This document shows positions 35,113-46,009 of a stretch of 64,000 nucleotides of DNA, one piece after another (the first letter of the stretch is position 1; every line of letters starts with the position of its first letter). A model generated the notes under the pieces. It was given only the letters and a program-made list of their open reading frames with translations. It did no database searches and was not told where the DNA came from. Origin of the DNA: Mugil cephalus (lineage: Eukaryota > Chordata > Actinopteri > Mugiliformes > Mugilidae); contig NC_061772.1 in assembly GCF_022458985.1 (NCBI RefSeq), positions 12,390,001 through 12,454,000 of the forward strand, given 5' to 3'. Position numbers and translations under genes: made by a program.

Positions 35113-37410
35113 CATCTGAGTGAAAAAAAGCACAATTCAGAATTAGTTATTTTTCTCATACTCTGTAAAGATTACTTTAAACTAAAGGCTGACAGGCTTT
35201 GATAACACTCATGGTTCTTAAAGATTTAAGAAATTCACCCCAAGGACACAATGGCAGGACATAAAAAATGTTTCTCACCTGCATCACAATCACGCCACAG
35301 CTAGTTCCATCCCTCTGTATTGTGTGAGCAATAGCAGCAGGCTTCCAGGGTATGTTTAACCAATCCCTTCTTCCCATTAGATTGAATCGTGTTCTGAAAT
35401 AATTACTGTCACAAAATATGTGCACTGTTACTGTTTGTAAGCATGTCAAATATATATTTATTTTCTCTATGTTATTATTTGGAATAATTTATTAGGTTAT
35501 AAAAAGTGTTTGTCAGAGTGCTGCAATCAAGGGCACTGCTAGAAACTATTACATTCATTTTTTTCACAGGGGTGTTTTACTCACAACAAACTTCCAGTGG
35601 CTGCGATGCACATTCACACATCCGACAATGCCATCGTAGTGGTTGAAGTTCACCTATAATATGAGATATTAATCTTAAGTTTTGCAGTAACCATTATTAG
35701 TCTGTTTTCATAAATTTACCAATGGGGCTGATACAGCCATTATTTTATTGAGTTTAGTCGTACTTATATTTCTTAAACTTTGTCTTAAAACTTGCTGGGT
35801 TTCTCCAAACAGAATAACACCCATAATGAAGGAGTCTAGCAGGTACAGTTGATTTGAACCCGTCTTCTTCAGAATGATGTGAATGTAGAAATCTATTGTC
35901 TGAAATACAAAAATCCAATTACAAAAAAACTAAAAATTGTTGTTTACATTATGAGAAGTTACTTTAATGGGACGTGTAATGGAATTAATATTTGTTTACC
36001 TCACCATTAAGGAGACTGTGAGGTCTCGGTGAGAGGAAATCTATGTGTCGTGGACAGATAGACAAATTGTCATATGATTTCATGGCTGCAACGACAATCT
36101 CTGTTTCTCTCCTATTCCACAGTATGTTTATCTACAGTAGTTTATAAAAGAAAAGAAAATACTTATTACATATTTTCATATGCACCAAATAAATTGAAGG
36201 GGAGAAGAGATCAAAATAATACATTGGCCAGTAGGTGTCTACTTGAGCTCTGACAGTGATTTATCACATACCTCCGAACGTAGTGTATCAGCACTGGTTT
36301 GAAGTGTGGTGGCATCTCCCTCTGCAGCCTTTTCCAGGGTTTCATCAGGAATGACAGATGATTTCAAGACATTGCTCAGCAGACCCGATTCACTATTGTG
36401 AACATTTCCTTGTATGAGCCCTTCCTTTTAATTCACTTTTATCTTCTCAGTTGTAGCCTTAGGAGCTGGCTTTCTGTTGCCCTTTCTTGAATTCTGTCAG
36501 GGTTGGAGGAAGGGTCTATGGCCTTGTTTGAGTTTATTGCTCCATTTTTATGATCATCACTTTTGACACAGCCTTTGCTCTTCTTTTTCACCTTCCTCTG
36601 TTTAGGGACTGGCATCGTGTCTGGAGCAGTGTAGTATTTGGACTGCCCAACTTCCACTTCTGGCTGATCCTTTTTGGCCCATTTTTCCTCTAACAGCTTT
36701 ATATCCATGAATGTCTGAGGCTTTGTAATGAGACGATCTGGCAAGTTGTGTTTCATTATGCTCAATATATTTATACTGTAGGGTTCTGTACATGGTTCGG
36801 ATGAGGGTCCCAGGTCGCAGTTGTTTTTTTTTTTTTTTCCTTAAGATGTGGTGTTTTACTATTCCAAACCATTGTTCGACATGACAATTTGTCTCCCTTG
36901 TTTTTTCAGTCCTTTCCTCTACCAACTCTTCATCTTTATCTTTCTGATCAACACACTCATCACTGAAGTCCTATCAGTTATCAGTCCACCTTTTATAAAC
37001 TGTACATTTGTGCTGAGGATTTTCCCATCCTGAGGAGACATGCCCTAAAGTTTGCATCTCTGTTTGGGACAATGTTCTGCTGTGAACAGTTCTTTTCAAA
37101 ACTGACTCTTGCAAAGACTCGGTTCTGCTCAATACTGACTGACTCAAACTTTGAAAACCAGCTTTGAGTAGCATCATCACTGCCAGCTGACATCGGACGC
37201 CTCGCCAAAGAGAAACAGTTCCAGCCCTCGCATTGGGTGAGTCTGACATGCGTAGAAATGCAGCAATCATGAGACTTGGTAACACAGTGGTTATAGACTT
37301 TTTTCTGTCTTTTTTTGCATCCCTAGGTATGTGTTCATAATTGTATGGCCCTTGGAGGACCTGATAAAAATTGAAATGGCCCTTGGTATGAAAAAGATTC
37401 CCCACCTCTG
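35112..37410 (-). mobile_element. DNA transposon relic with DDE-like and multi-exon Ulp1 (C48) protease coding sequence, inserted in the LINE
   Basis: It interrupts LINE ORF1. The minus-strand left end, CAGAGGTGGGGAATC (37410 downward), is a hAT-style CAG terminus. Downstream, a frame at about 36900-36765 reads NCHVEQWFGIVKHHIL, like the last acidic block of a DDE transposase. Then come exons with good GT-AG borders. One ends near 36272 (TSADTLRSE). The next, about 36000-36130, reads RRETEIVVAAMKSYDNLSIC. Another is about 35720-35893. The exon 35585-35653 holds NVHRSHWKFV, with the Ulp1 catalytic histidine. The exon 35279-35393 holds QRDGTSCGVIVMQ, with the catalytic cysteine. The exon expected to bear the aspartate was not found and the phase does not match across that gap. 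KDZ-type transposons carry such proteases, but the family is not certain. The 35.1-kb end is not clearly defined. Confidence 0.6.
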
Positions 37411-38000
37411 ACCTAGACGGTGGACTGTGTCCACAGCATCTCACAGCCTATCCACGGACATCGGCATGACTCGTGTAAGTATTCCAATGACTGTTTCTCT
37501 TGTGTTTTCTCCACCCTTTTCTGGTAGACCAGTTAGTCTCAGGTTCCATCTCCTCGTATATCGAGACTAATCCTTAGCTGCGTTCGTAAGTTCACTGTGT
37601 TCCAGTTGAAACTCGTCCATCTTTTTTTTTTTTTTTTTAGCAGAAAAACTTCTTGTTTGTTGTCTCTTGTCGCCATAGCATTAGCTTCCATGCGCTTGTC
37701 AAAGCTTTTTTATAGTTCAGTCTGTTCATCCATGGTTCCGGTCAGAGCCTGTATTGCGTGGAGAATGGTGTCGCTGATGACCACTTCCTCCCCGTTGTTA
37801 TCTTTCCCCTTCATCTTCTTAGGGTTTGGGCTGTTAATTGGAGTATGAGTTGGATAACGAAACTACTTTTTGTGGAAGATCTCTCGCCCGCCTCTATGCC
37901 CGTGATGTCACTGTCATCACAGAGACGTGGAAGGCAGATAAATTGAAACTATGGTCGGACATATTAGCATCCACGTCTTTCTCAAAAACTTCAAATAAAC
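37411..38000 (-). mobile_element. L1/Tx1-like LINE, 5' segment (ORF1 start, coiled coil and RRM)
   Basis: A minus-strand ATG at 37962 begins MSDHSFNLSAFH. Decayed coding follows: SDTILHAIQALTGTMDEQ, then KRMEANAMATRDNKQEVFLL (coiled-coil part), then RRWNLRLTGLPEKGGENTRE and DAVDTVHRL (the RRM-type core of L1 ORF1). The segment stops at 37411, exactly where the inserted DNA element begins. The sequence expected next (RTVREEVWKRS) appears at about 35.1 kb, so this and the 32.68-35.11 kb piece are one LINE split by an insertion. Confidence 0.75.
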
Positions 38001-38722
38001 TTGAAAAATTACCTAAAACTTTCGTGAAGTAGTACACAGAGTTAAATATTAATGGGGTTAGCGGCTTGTTGCAAAAACAAATACTATTTAGGCCAAAACA
38101 AACTTTTTTAAACAGAGCCTGCAATAATGCTGCTTTTCACTCCCATCTCGGATCCTCCCCCCATAGATATACATCTATGCTATGGGCCGAACATATCTTG
38201 CAGGCAGAACACATCTGGGACACATTTATAACAGGTTCAAGATCATAAATTGAGAAATCAAGACTGAATAAACGTTTCATTTTCAATCGAAGACGTCGCT
38301 AACATATCAATCGAAAAATGACTGTTGAACCGATGGAAATTGATGACCGTTACTGACGAAGTTAACCAAAATTAAACATTGAATCAATGTTTCCTTGCTA
38401 TCTGAGTAGAGTAGTACGCTGGGCTGCAATAAAAAATATTCCCACATGAAAATGATTTTTTTTTCTCACTCGTCTACTCTCCACCTGCATGTACTGACTC
38501 ACTAATATAGGGATAACATTCTTGGTGTCCGACTTGTGTGTGGTAGTTATCATGGAGACAGTGCCTGTTGTTGATGTAGTGCAGCACGTATGCCCAAACT
38601 CTCAAGCTACTGATTTCAAATCTTCAAATATAAAATCACCTGACGGTTTTGTGGGAGACCAAGATCATCGTCCTGCAGTCATTTTCACTGCATTTACACT
38701 ATTTTAAAATTGATGGATTGAT
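38001..38722. other. Spacer between two LINE 5' copies
   Basis: No gene was recognised. It may include decayed LINE 5' UTR sequence because it lies upstream of ORF1 on the minus strand. Confidence 0.4.
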
Positions 38723-38934
38723 CGTTGTTATTTTTCCCCTTCATCTTCTTGGGGTTTGGGCTGTTAATTGTATGAGTATGAGTTGGATAACGAAACTACT
38801 TTTTGTGGAAGATCTCTCGCCTGCCTCTATGCCCGTGATGTCACTGTCATCACATAACTCGTGGAAGGCAGATAAATTGTAGCTATGGTCGGACATATTA
38901 GCATCCACGTCTTTCTCAAAAACCTCAAATAAAC
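38723..38934 (-). mobile_element. Second copy of the LINE ORF1 start (direct repeat of 37794-38000)
   Basis: About 210 bases repeat 37794-38000 with only a few differences. On the minus strand the frame reads MSDHSYNLSAFHELCDDSD and ITGIEAGERSSTKSSFVIQL, longer open than the other copy. It stops at the same internal point (GTTGTTA), so it is a truncated second copy or a local duplication. Confidence 0.7.
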
Positions 38935-38986
38935 AGTGCATTTTTTTCTGTGCCTACGTTGACCCATGGCTTATTCTTGGTATAAA

Positions 38987-39026
38987 ACAGAAATGAATGA
39001 ATGAATGAATGAATGAATGAATGAAA
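38987..39026. repeat. GAAT/ATGA tetranucleotide microsatellite
   Basis: About nine GAAT units lie in the spacer before the first 3.4-kb array unit. Confidence 0.95.
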
Positions 39027-40475
39027 TGACTGATGACCGATCACAACATTTTTTGGAACTTTTTTGTTCATGCTATAGCAGTTAGCATCGATCACACGTT
39101 TTTGTTTTTTTTCTTGTTTTTGCGGACAAAACTGTTGCTTGTTTTTCCTTTGGACACCTGCGGCGAATGGATTAAGTTCGTTTAACTTCAAGGCCGCCGT
39201 TAGTTGATGGATTTATTTGCATTTAATTACATTGTTTATGACACTGAATTTAATTTGTCAAAAATGCTGATCTGAATAAACCTGAAGGTGTGAAACCCCA
39301 GCACAGCAGCAATCTGTGCTGATTTATTCTTTATAATTTACATTGAAATGATGGTGTAAATCAAACACACAGATGAAGAGCAATTAAAAAACAAACAGAG
39401 TTGGAAGAGGAAATGACACAATTACTGTAAATCACAGTCATCACAGGACTTCACACACTCTAAGGCAGGGTACAGCCTGGATCTCAAGGACGTAGAACTG
39501 AAAGTGAAAGCATATTGTCAGCCTGGTAGCTTTTAATCCATAGAAAGATGAATGTAATAATGCACTGGTCTTCATATCAGAATCAATCAATAAATAGAAT
39601 TATCAAACAAATGAACAATGTGGAGTCATTTTGGCGACTTGGGAATGTTTAGGGACTGTAATCATTAATTATTCATATGGTCACCACCCATTCAACTGCT
39701 GGAGATGACAAAGTCCATAGTTAAGTGGTGTGGGAGCCTTTAGTCATAAATGTTAGTGAGAGAAGAATGAGGTCATGTCAGTTGGACTATCGTTGTAGAT
39801 AGTGTCGAGATTTTTTGTTTTATTTTTCCAAGAAACCTAATTGTTCGTTTGCCAACCACAAGGTGTTAGTGTTAGCTGTCTGTGTCTGTTGGAAAAACAA
39901 TGTTATATCATGTTTTTATGAAAGTACAAAAGGTGATTCAATATATCGACATAAGAGTAAGTACATTTCCTTCATTTGGTTTAGTTGTTTATTTTAATAG
40001 TGTGAAGGGAACTCACAAATGGAGAATTTCATTGCTCAGTGTAACCTTTGCCGTGTATATGACAGTAAACTTGAATGTGAATCTTGAATCCTTCTGATTT
40101 TGATAGTGAAAACTCATATTGACTAATTGATTGTGTACTTATTTACTTGACTCAGCTGGAGGGAATCTGACACTGACACTGATTTAGATTTATATAATAA
40201 CTACGAAAGATCCTTTTGTTCACCATGCAATAATATGTGTGCCTGGCTTGTTCTCCAATAGAAATGGGTAATATAGTTTCTCACCAAGTCATGGACAAAA
40301 CTGTATTCTCTTAACATTGTGAGCTTATTATCATGTCATCATTAACACAGTTGGAACTATGATATGTCCTTTAAATCACATGAGTGAAGCTCAAATGATC
40401 TAATGGTCAGTTTATGTGGAACTCGTGGTTCATGCATGGATCAGTCTTGTGAAGAAACCCTGTCCCTGTGCAGTG

Positions 40476-40484
40476 TATAAATAA
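40476..40484 (+). promoter_or_regulatory. TATA box of receptor 2
   Basis: TATAAATAA lies 88 bases before the ATG, as in receptors 1, 3 and 4. Confidence 0.75.
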
Positions 40485-40563
40485 AGGGAAGTGAAGCCTT
40501 GTTTCTACAGCATTTTGTTTTGTTCATCATTCAGGCACCACTGTGAGCACATACGATCGCAGC

Positions 40564-41583
40564 ATGAACAATATAACTGAGCCCTCTCCTTCAGTGGCCC
40601 CTGAGGAGTCTGTTGGTGAGGTAGCAGTGGCTTGTGTGATCCTTGGCTTGTCCTTCCTGGTTGGAGCGCCGGGGAACCTGCTGGTGATCTGGACTATCCT
40701 GAGACACGTCAAGCAACGCTCTCATACTGTGGTACTGATCCTGCACCTGGCTGCTGCAGACCTGCTGGTCCTCATCACATTGCCTATTTGGATATACTCC
40801 CTGGCGGACACATGGGTGTTTGGAGTAGCACTGTGCAAGATTTTGGCATATGTCATCAATGCCTGCATGTACAGCAGCATCTTCTTCATCACCCTTATGA
40901 GTGTGGAGCGCTATGTAGCCATCTGTCGTCCATTTGTGATGATGCGCTGGAAGTCCAACAGCACCATGAACAGATGTCTTGTACTTTTTTGGCTCCTTGC
41001 TTTCCTTCTTGGAGTGCCTGCATTGGAGAGTCGTACTGTTGATGAACGTAACGAAACTAAGCGGTGTCATTATAAGGACTGCACCTCTAACAATCAAGGA
41101 ATTATTAACCTATGTCTTCAGGTTTTGGTGGGCTTTGTAATCCCTTTCACTGTTCTTAGTGTCTGTTACTCTCTAGTAGCTGTGCAGCTCAAGAAAATGA
41201 GGTTCAACTCAAAACAGAAATCTATGGTTCTTATTCACGCTGTGGTGATTGCTTTTACAGTGTGCTGGTTGCCTTTCCACATTATCAACATTATTAATCT
41301 GGTTTGCTGCCTGCATTCGGACATAGGACATGAATGTGTACCTCAGAGTGTTGTCCTTGGCTCTGGAGCCCTGGCTTTCATCAGCAGTTCAGTGAATCCT
41401 GTGTTATACGCCTTCCTTTCAAGAAGCTTCCAAGGGAATATGAAGGACTCAAGGCTAGTCAGGCTGTTCAGGGAAGTAACCACTCAAACAAACAAACTCA
41501 TGGACCTGGCAGCACAACAGGAGACTGGCCAGGGGACAACAATTACAAAGGAGGAGTTGCTGTGTGACTCCCTATGTAAATAA
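40564..41583 (+). CDS. Leukotriene B4 receptor-like GPCR, array copy 2
   Basis: Single coding exon, 339 residues, ending LLCDSLCK. The seven-helix marks are as in copy 1: GNLLVIW, AAADLLVL, SVERYVAICRPF, FTVCWLPFH and SSVNPVLYAF. The second extracellular loop is of a different type from copy 1, ESRTVDERNETKRCHYKDCT, with an N-glycosylation site (NET) and strongly basic character. This type is shared with copy 3. The third loop reads LVCCLHSDIGHECVPQS. TM3 begins ILAYVINACMYSS. The third intracellular loop KKMRFNSKQKS matches copy 1 but the helix 8 tail (FQGNMKDSRL) matches copy 3, so the copy is mosaic. It is probably functional: all family motifs are present and the frame is intact. Confidence 0.85.
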   Translation: MNNITEPSPSVAPEESVGEVAVACVILGLSFLVGAPGNLLVIWTILRHVKQRSHTVVLILHLAAADLLVLITLPIWIYSLADTWVFGVALCKILAYVINACMYSSIFFITLMSVERYVAICRPFVMMRWKSNSTMNRCLVLFWLLAFLLGVPALESRTVDERNETKRCHYKDCTSNNQGIINLCLQVLVGFVIPFTVLSVCYSLVAVQLKKMRFNSKQKSMVLIHAVVIAFTVCWLPFHIINIINLVCCLHSDIGHECVPQSVVLGSGALAFISSSVNPVLYAFLSRSFQGNMKDSRLVRLFREVTTQTNKLMDLAAQQETGQGTTITKEELLCDSLCK

Positions 41584-42008
41584 TACTCTGAATCTTTGAA
41601 ACTGTGATGCCTAAGAAAATGTGTTTTATGCAGTTAATACATGGTTGCAACAATAAGGATCATAGTAAAACGAACTCCTTTTTCCAGCATCAGTCCATAT
41701 AGATGACACCTTGAGGCGTAACTAGTTCATAGAGCTAACAGACTGACAAATCCAATGGCAACACTTTATGGGTGTTAATAGAACAACAAGGAGCCTGACT
41801 ATTATTTGGCTCAAATAACATTATCTTAGTTCTGCTTACATTTAAAAGTAGTTTTTGGTCAGTGAGAGTGTGCTGCAATAGGTCAAAACCATCGAGTCAT
41901 CAAATGTCATTGACATAAAATATGAAGATAATAGACAGCAAAATAGTCCCTCAGGTAACTACCTTTTCGTGACCAGCTCAATTGGACATGTTTCACACAT
42001 TTGTTTAA

Positions 42009-43041
42009 CCCTTGTATGGTATTCGGGTCAAATTGACCCATTTCAGATTTTTACAAAAAGAAAAATGGTACAAGTATACATTTTTCTACCTGAAACTCAA
42101 TGGCCTTAGCTTATTTTCTGTGATAAACATTTATAAACAAACAAACAAACAAACAAAAAAATAGCACACATGCTACTATACCCCACACATTTACATCCTT
42201 CATATGGTCTTCAGGTCAATTTGACCCGCATACACAGAGACAGACAGGTGGTACCAGTGGGTGGACCGGCTTCCCTGTCTTTATAACCCTGGGCCCAATG
42301 TAACTGTGGACGAAAGGCTTGTGGGGATTAGAGGCCACTGCCCTTTCAGGCAGTATATGCCCTCAAAACCAGCAAGGTATTGCATCAGAATCTGGGCTGC
42401 CTGTGATGCTGTTTCATCTTATGCGTGGAACATGCAAATTTATACAGGGAAGGCGTAAGGAGGAGCTGCTGAAAGAAACCAGGGGACACAAGTGGTGCTA
42501 GATATGTCACAAGGCTTCAGTGGCCACAACGTTACCTGTGACAATTTTTTCACATTGTACAGCCTGGGACAGGAGCTTTTTGAAAGAAAGCTGATAATGG
42601 TTAGAACAGTTTGGAAAAATAGGACGGAGCTTCCACCTTAGGTTCAAACTATGAAGAAAAGGCCAGTCCATTCCTCCAACTTCATGTTCACAGCCAACAC
42701 TGCCCTGGTATCTTACAAACCAAAAAAAGGAAAAAAAATGTGGTGCTCATGAGCACTCTACACAGGGACGTAGCCTGAGGTCATACTTGACTACAATGCT
42801 TACCTTATGACAAAAATAGTAGTCACGCTTCCATTGTTAATTGTGTTCTAGTAGAGACTGATTGCAATCATTAAACATGTATGTTATTTCAATTGTTTGA
42901 AATTGAGATAAAGACAATATATGTTAATGGTTTATGAAGTAAAATTTTATATTAGAATTGTTTTTAACATCCCAAATGTGTCCCGGGTAAATTTGACCCG
43001 AGGGATACCAGAGGGTCCTAAAGGTGAAGACCATACAAGGG
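42009..43041 (+). mobile_element. piggyBac-type transposon relic
   Basis: The 1,033-bp element has inverted ends CCCTTGTATGGT / ACCATACAAGGG and is flanked by TTAA on both sides (42005-42008, 43042-43045), the piggyBac signature. Subterminal repeats of GGGTCAAATTGACC type occur near both ends. The plus strand carries a decayed transposase core: 42261-42458 reads DRLPCLYNPGPNVTVDERLV then RGHCPFRQYMPSKPARY and IWAACDAVSSYAWNMQIYTG. Further pieces follow in other frames (SGHNVTCDNFFTLYSLGQEL, KNVVLMSTLHRD). The 5' half of the gene is gone and there are frame shifts. The matching place in unit B (46482-46485) has a single TTAA and no element, so it is an empty site. Confidence 0.95.
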
Positions 43042-44952
43042 TTAAATAACTATGTGGACGGCTAGTCACTTCGCAACATTGCTTGATAAACTAGCCAACA
43101 ATCATAAGTGCAAAAAACATGGTAGTAGACATTATTCATCACTGTACGTCATCCATTGGTTGAACTCATTTTATTAGTAATGTTACATCAACTCATCAGA
43201 CCACTTCACTTATCCACATTAAGTAATGTGACAAATAAACAGTAAATTCTTATAGTAGTAAAACTGTGGTGGGAAGTGGCCTGTGTTCATTTTAGAAATT
43301 AACAGATTATTCTGAGCTGTATAAATCTGTTCTTTTGGTGAACTCTGTAAATCTTAACCACCATGAAACTGTGTCTACTTCAGGTTTTAGTTCCTCTCCT
43401 CCTCTCAGAGCTTCCAAAGGGGTAGACTGAGCATCGGCATCAGTCAAAACAACAGACATGGTTTAAGTTGCTGAGGGTTTAGGTAATCATGTGAACTTTA
43501 ACCCATACTTCAAAGTACAGCTAACGACAGAGAAAAAGCAAATGTGTTTTGAATTATTGAATATTTGATCTTAATGGATATGACTACCTTATTTGCATTT
43601 ATCTACATACATTTTCTGTGGTGTTAGTTGATGGATTTATTTGCATTTAATTACATTGTTTATGACACTGAATTTAATTTGTCAAAAATGCTGATCTGAA
43701 TATATCTGAAGGTGTGAAACCCCAGCACAGCAGCAATCTGTGCTGATTTATTCTTTATAATTTACATTGAAATGATGGTGTAAATCAAACACACAGTTGA
43801 AGAGCAATTTAAAAAACAACTTAATTATGAAATACAAGTGCTGTGTGCAATGGAATCCGAGTTGGAAGAGGAAATGACACAATTACTGTAAATCACAGTC
43901 ATCACAGGACTTCACACACTCTAAGGCAGGGTACAGCCTGGATCTCAAGGACGTAGAACTGAAAGTGAAAGCATATTGTACTCCTGGTAACTTTTAATCC
44001 ATAGAAAGATGAATGTAATAATGCACTGGTCTTCATATCAGAATCAATCAATAAAAAGAATTATCAAACAAATGAACAATGTGGAGTCATTTTGACAACT
44101 TGGGAATGTTTAGGGACTGTAATCATTAATTATTCATATGGTCACCACCCATTCAACTGCTGACAAAGACCATAGTAAAGAGGTGTGGAAGTGCGGGAAC
44201 AAATTCCCTGTAAATGTTACTAAGAGAAGAATGAGGAGATGATTCTGACGTCCCTTTCAGGTCAGTTGGACTTTCGCAGTAGATAGTGTCAAGAGATTTC
44301 TTTTTTGTTTTCCAAGAAACCTAATTGTTTGTTTGCCAACCACAAGGTGTTAGTGTTAGCAGTCTGTTGGAAAAACAATTTTATATCATATTTTTATGAG
44401 AGTACAAAAGGTGATTCAACATATCGACATAAGAGTAAGTATATGTCCTTCATTTTAGTTTAGTTGTTTGTTTTAATAGTGTGAAGGGAACTCGCAAATG
44501 AAGAATTTCATTGCTCAGTGTAACCTTTGCCGTGTATATGACAGTAAACTTGTGAATCTTGAATCTTACTGATTTTGATAGTGAAAACTCATATTGACTA
44601 ATTGATTGTGTACTTATTTACTTGACTCAGGTGGAGGGAATCTGACATTGACACTGATTTAGATTTACATAAAACAACTACGAAAGATCCTTTTGTTCAC
44701 CATGCAATACTATGTGTGCCTGGGTTGTTCTCCAATAGAAATGGGTAATATAGTTTCTGACCAAGTCATGGACAAAACTGTATTCTTTTAATATTATGAG
44801 CATATTATCAAATCATCATTAACACAGTTGGAACTATGATATGTCCTTTAAATCACATGAGTGAAGCTCAAATGACCTAATGGTCAGTTTATGTGGAACT
44901 TGTGGTTCATGCATGGATCAGTCTTGTGAAGAAACCCTGTCCCTGTGCAGTG

Positions 44953-44961
44953 TATAAATAA
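44953..44961 (+). promoter_or_regulatory. TATA box of receptor 3
   Basis: TATAAATAA lies 88 bases before the ATG, in the same context as in copies 1, 2 and 4. Confidence 0.75.
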
Positions 44962-45040
44962 AGGGAAGTAAAGCCTTGTTTCTACAGCATTTTGTTTTGT
45001 TCATCATTCAGGCACCACTGTGAGCACATACGATCGCAGC

Positions 45041-46009
45041 ATGAACAATATAACTGAGCCCTCTCCTTCAGTAGCCCCTGAGGAGTCTGTTGGTGAGGTA
45101 GCAGTGGCTTGTGTGATCCTTGGCTTGTCCTTCCTGGTTGGAGCTCCGGGGAACCTGCTGGTGATCTGGACTATCCTGAGACACGTCAAGCAACGCTCTC
45201 ATACTGTGGTACTGATCCTGCACCTGGCTGCTGCAGACCTGCTGGTCCTCATCACATTGCCTATTTGGATATACTCCCTGGCGGACACATGGGTGTTTGG
45301 AGTTGCACTGTGCAAGACTTTGGGGTATGTCATCAACGCCTGCATGTACAGCAGCATCTTCTTCATCACCCTTATGAGTGTGGAGCGCTATGTAGCCATC
45401 TGTCGTCCATTTGTGATGATGCGCTGGAAGACCAACAGCACCATGACCAGATGTCTTGTACTTTTATGGCTCCTTGCTTTCGTTCTTGGGATGCCTGCGC
45501 TGGAGATTCGTACTGTTGATGAACATAACGAAACTAAGCGGTGTCATTATGAGGGCTGCACCGCTAAGAAAAAAGGAATTATTAACCTATGTCTTCAGGT
45601 TTTGGTGGGCTTTGTAATCCCTTTCACTGTTCTTAGTGTCTGTTACTCTCTAATAGCTGTGCAGCTCAAGAAAATGAGTTACAACTCAAAACAGAAATCT
45701 ATGGTTCTTATTCACGCTGTGGTGATTGCTTTCACAGTGTGCTGGTTGCCTTTCCACATTATCAACATTATTAATCTGATCTGCTGCCAGCGATCGGACA
45801 TAGGACATGAATGTGTACCACAGAGTGTTATCCTGAGCTCTGGAGCCCTGGCTTTCATCAGCAGTTCAGTGAATCCTGTGTTATACGCCTTCCTTTCAAG
45901 AAGCTTCCAAGGGAATATGAAGGACTCAAGGCTAGTCAGGCTGTTCAGGGAAGTAACCACTCAAACAAACAAACTCATGGACCTGGCAGTACAACAGCAG
46001 ACTGGCTAG
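45041..46009 (+). CDS. Leukotriene B4 receptor-like GPCR, array copy 3, shortened tail
   Basis: Single coding exon, 322 residues. It is close to copy 2 through all seven helices; loop 2 reads EIRTVDEHNETKRCHYEGCT and loop 3 LICCQRSDIGHECVPQS. A TAG stop follows QQQTG where copy 2 has CAG. In the same frame beyond it, the sequence still reads the tail ELLCDSLCK up to the ancestral stop at about 46057. About 16 cytoplasmic C-terminal residues are thus lost by one base change. The seven-helix core is intact, so the receptor may well work. Tail serines and threonines that bear on arrestin binding and internalisation may be reduced. Confidence 0.85.
   Translation: MNNITEPSPSVAPEESVGEVAVACVILGLSFLVGAPGNLLVIWTILRHVKQRSHTVVLILHLAAADLLVLITLPIWIYSLADTWVFGVALCKTLGYVINACMYSSIFFITLMSVERYVAICRPFVMMRWKTNSTMTRCLVLLWLLAFVLGMPALEIRTVDEHNETKRCHYEGCTAKKKGIINLCLQVLVGFVIPFTVLSVCYSLIAVQLKKMSYNSKQKSMVLIHAVVIAFTVCWLPFHIINIINLICCQRSDIGHECVPQSVILSSGALAFISSSVNPVLYAFLSRSFQGNMKDSRLVRLFREVTTQTNKLMDLAVQQQTG

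Larger units (their letters stand above)
39200..43623 (+). repeat. Receptor array unit A (contains receptor 2)
   Basis: This begins at the marker TTAGTTGATGGATTTATTTG, which recurs at 43624 and 47064. Sequence is collinear with unit B across the upstream region, the gene and the 3' flank. The unit is 4.42 kb, about 1.0 kb longer than unit B because it holds a piggyBac element. Upstream of the gene (39200-40563) there is no other coding sequence; gapped conserved blocks occur at 39353-39480 and 39540-39680. Confidence 0.9.

Noticed and set aside
36974-37444. 156-codon minus-strand frame across the DNA transposon end
   Set aside because: It reads through the LINE/transposon junction and the terminal repeat, so it is not a real protein.
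40591-41097. 168-codon minus-strand open frame antisense to receptor 2
   Set aside because: This is a shadow frame. It is broken in the nearly identical sister copies, so it is not under selection.
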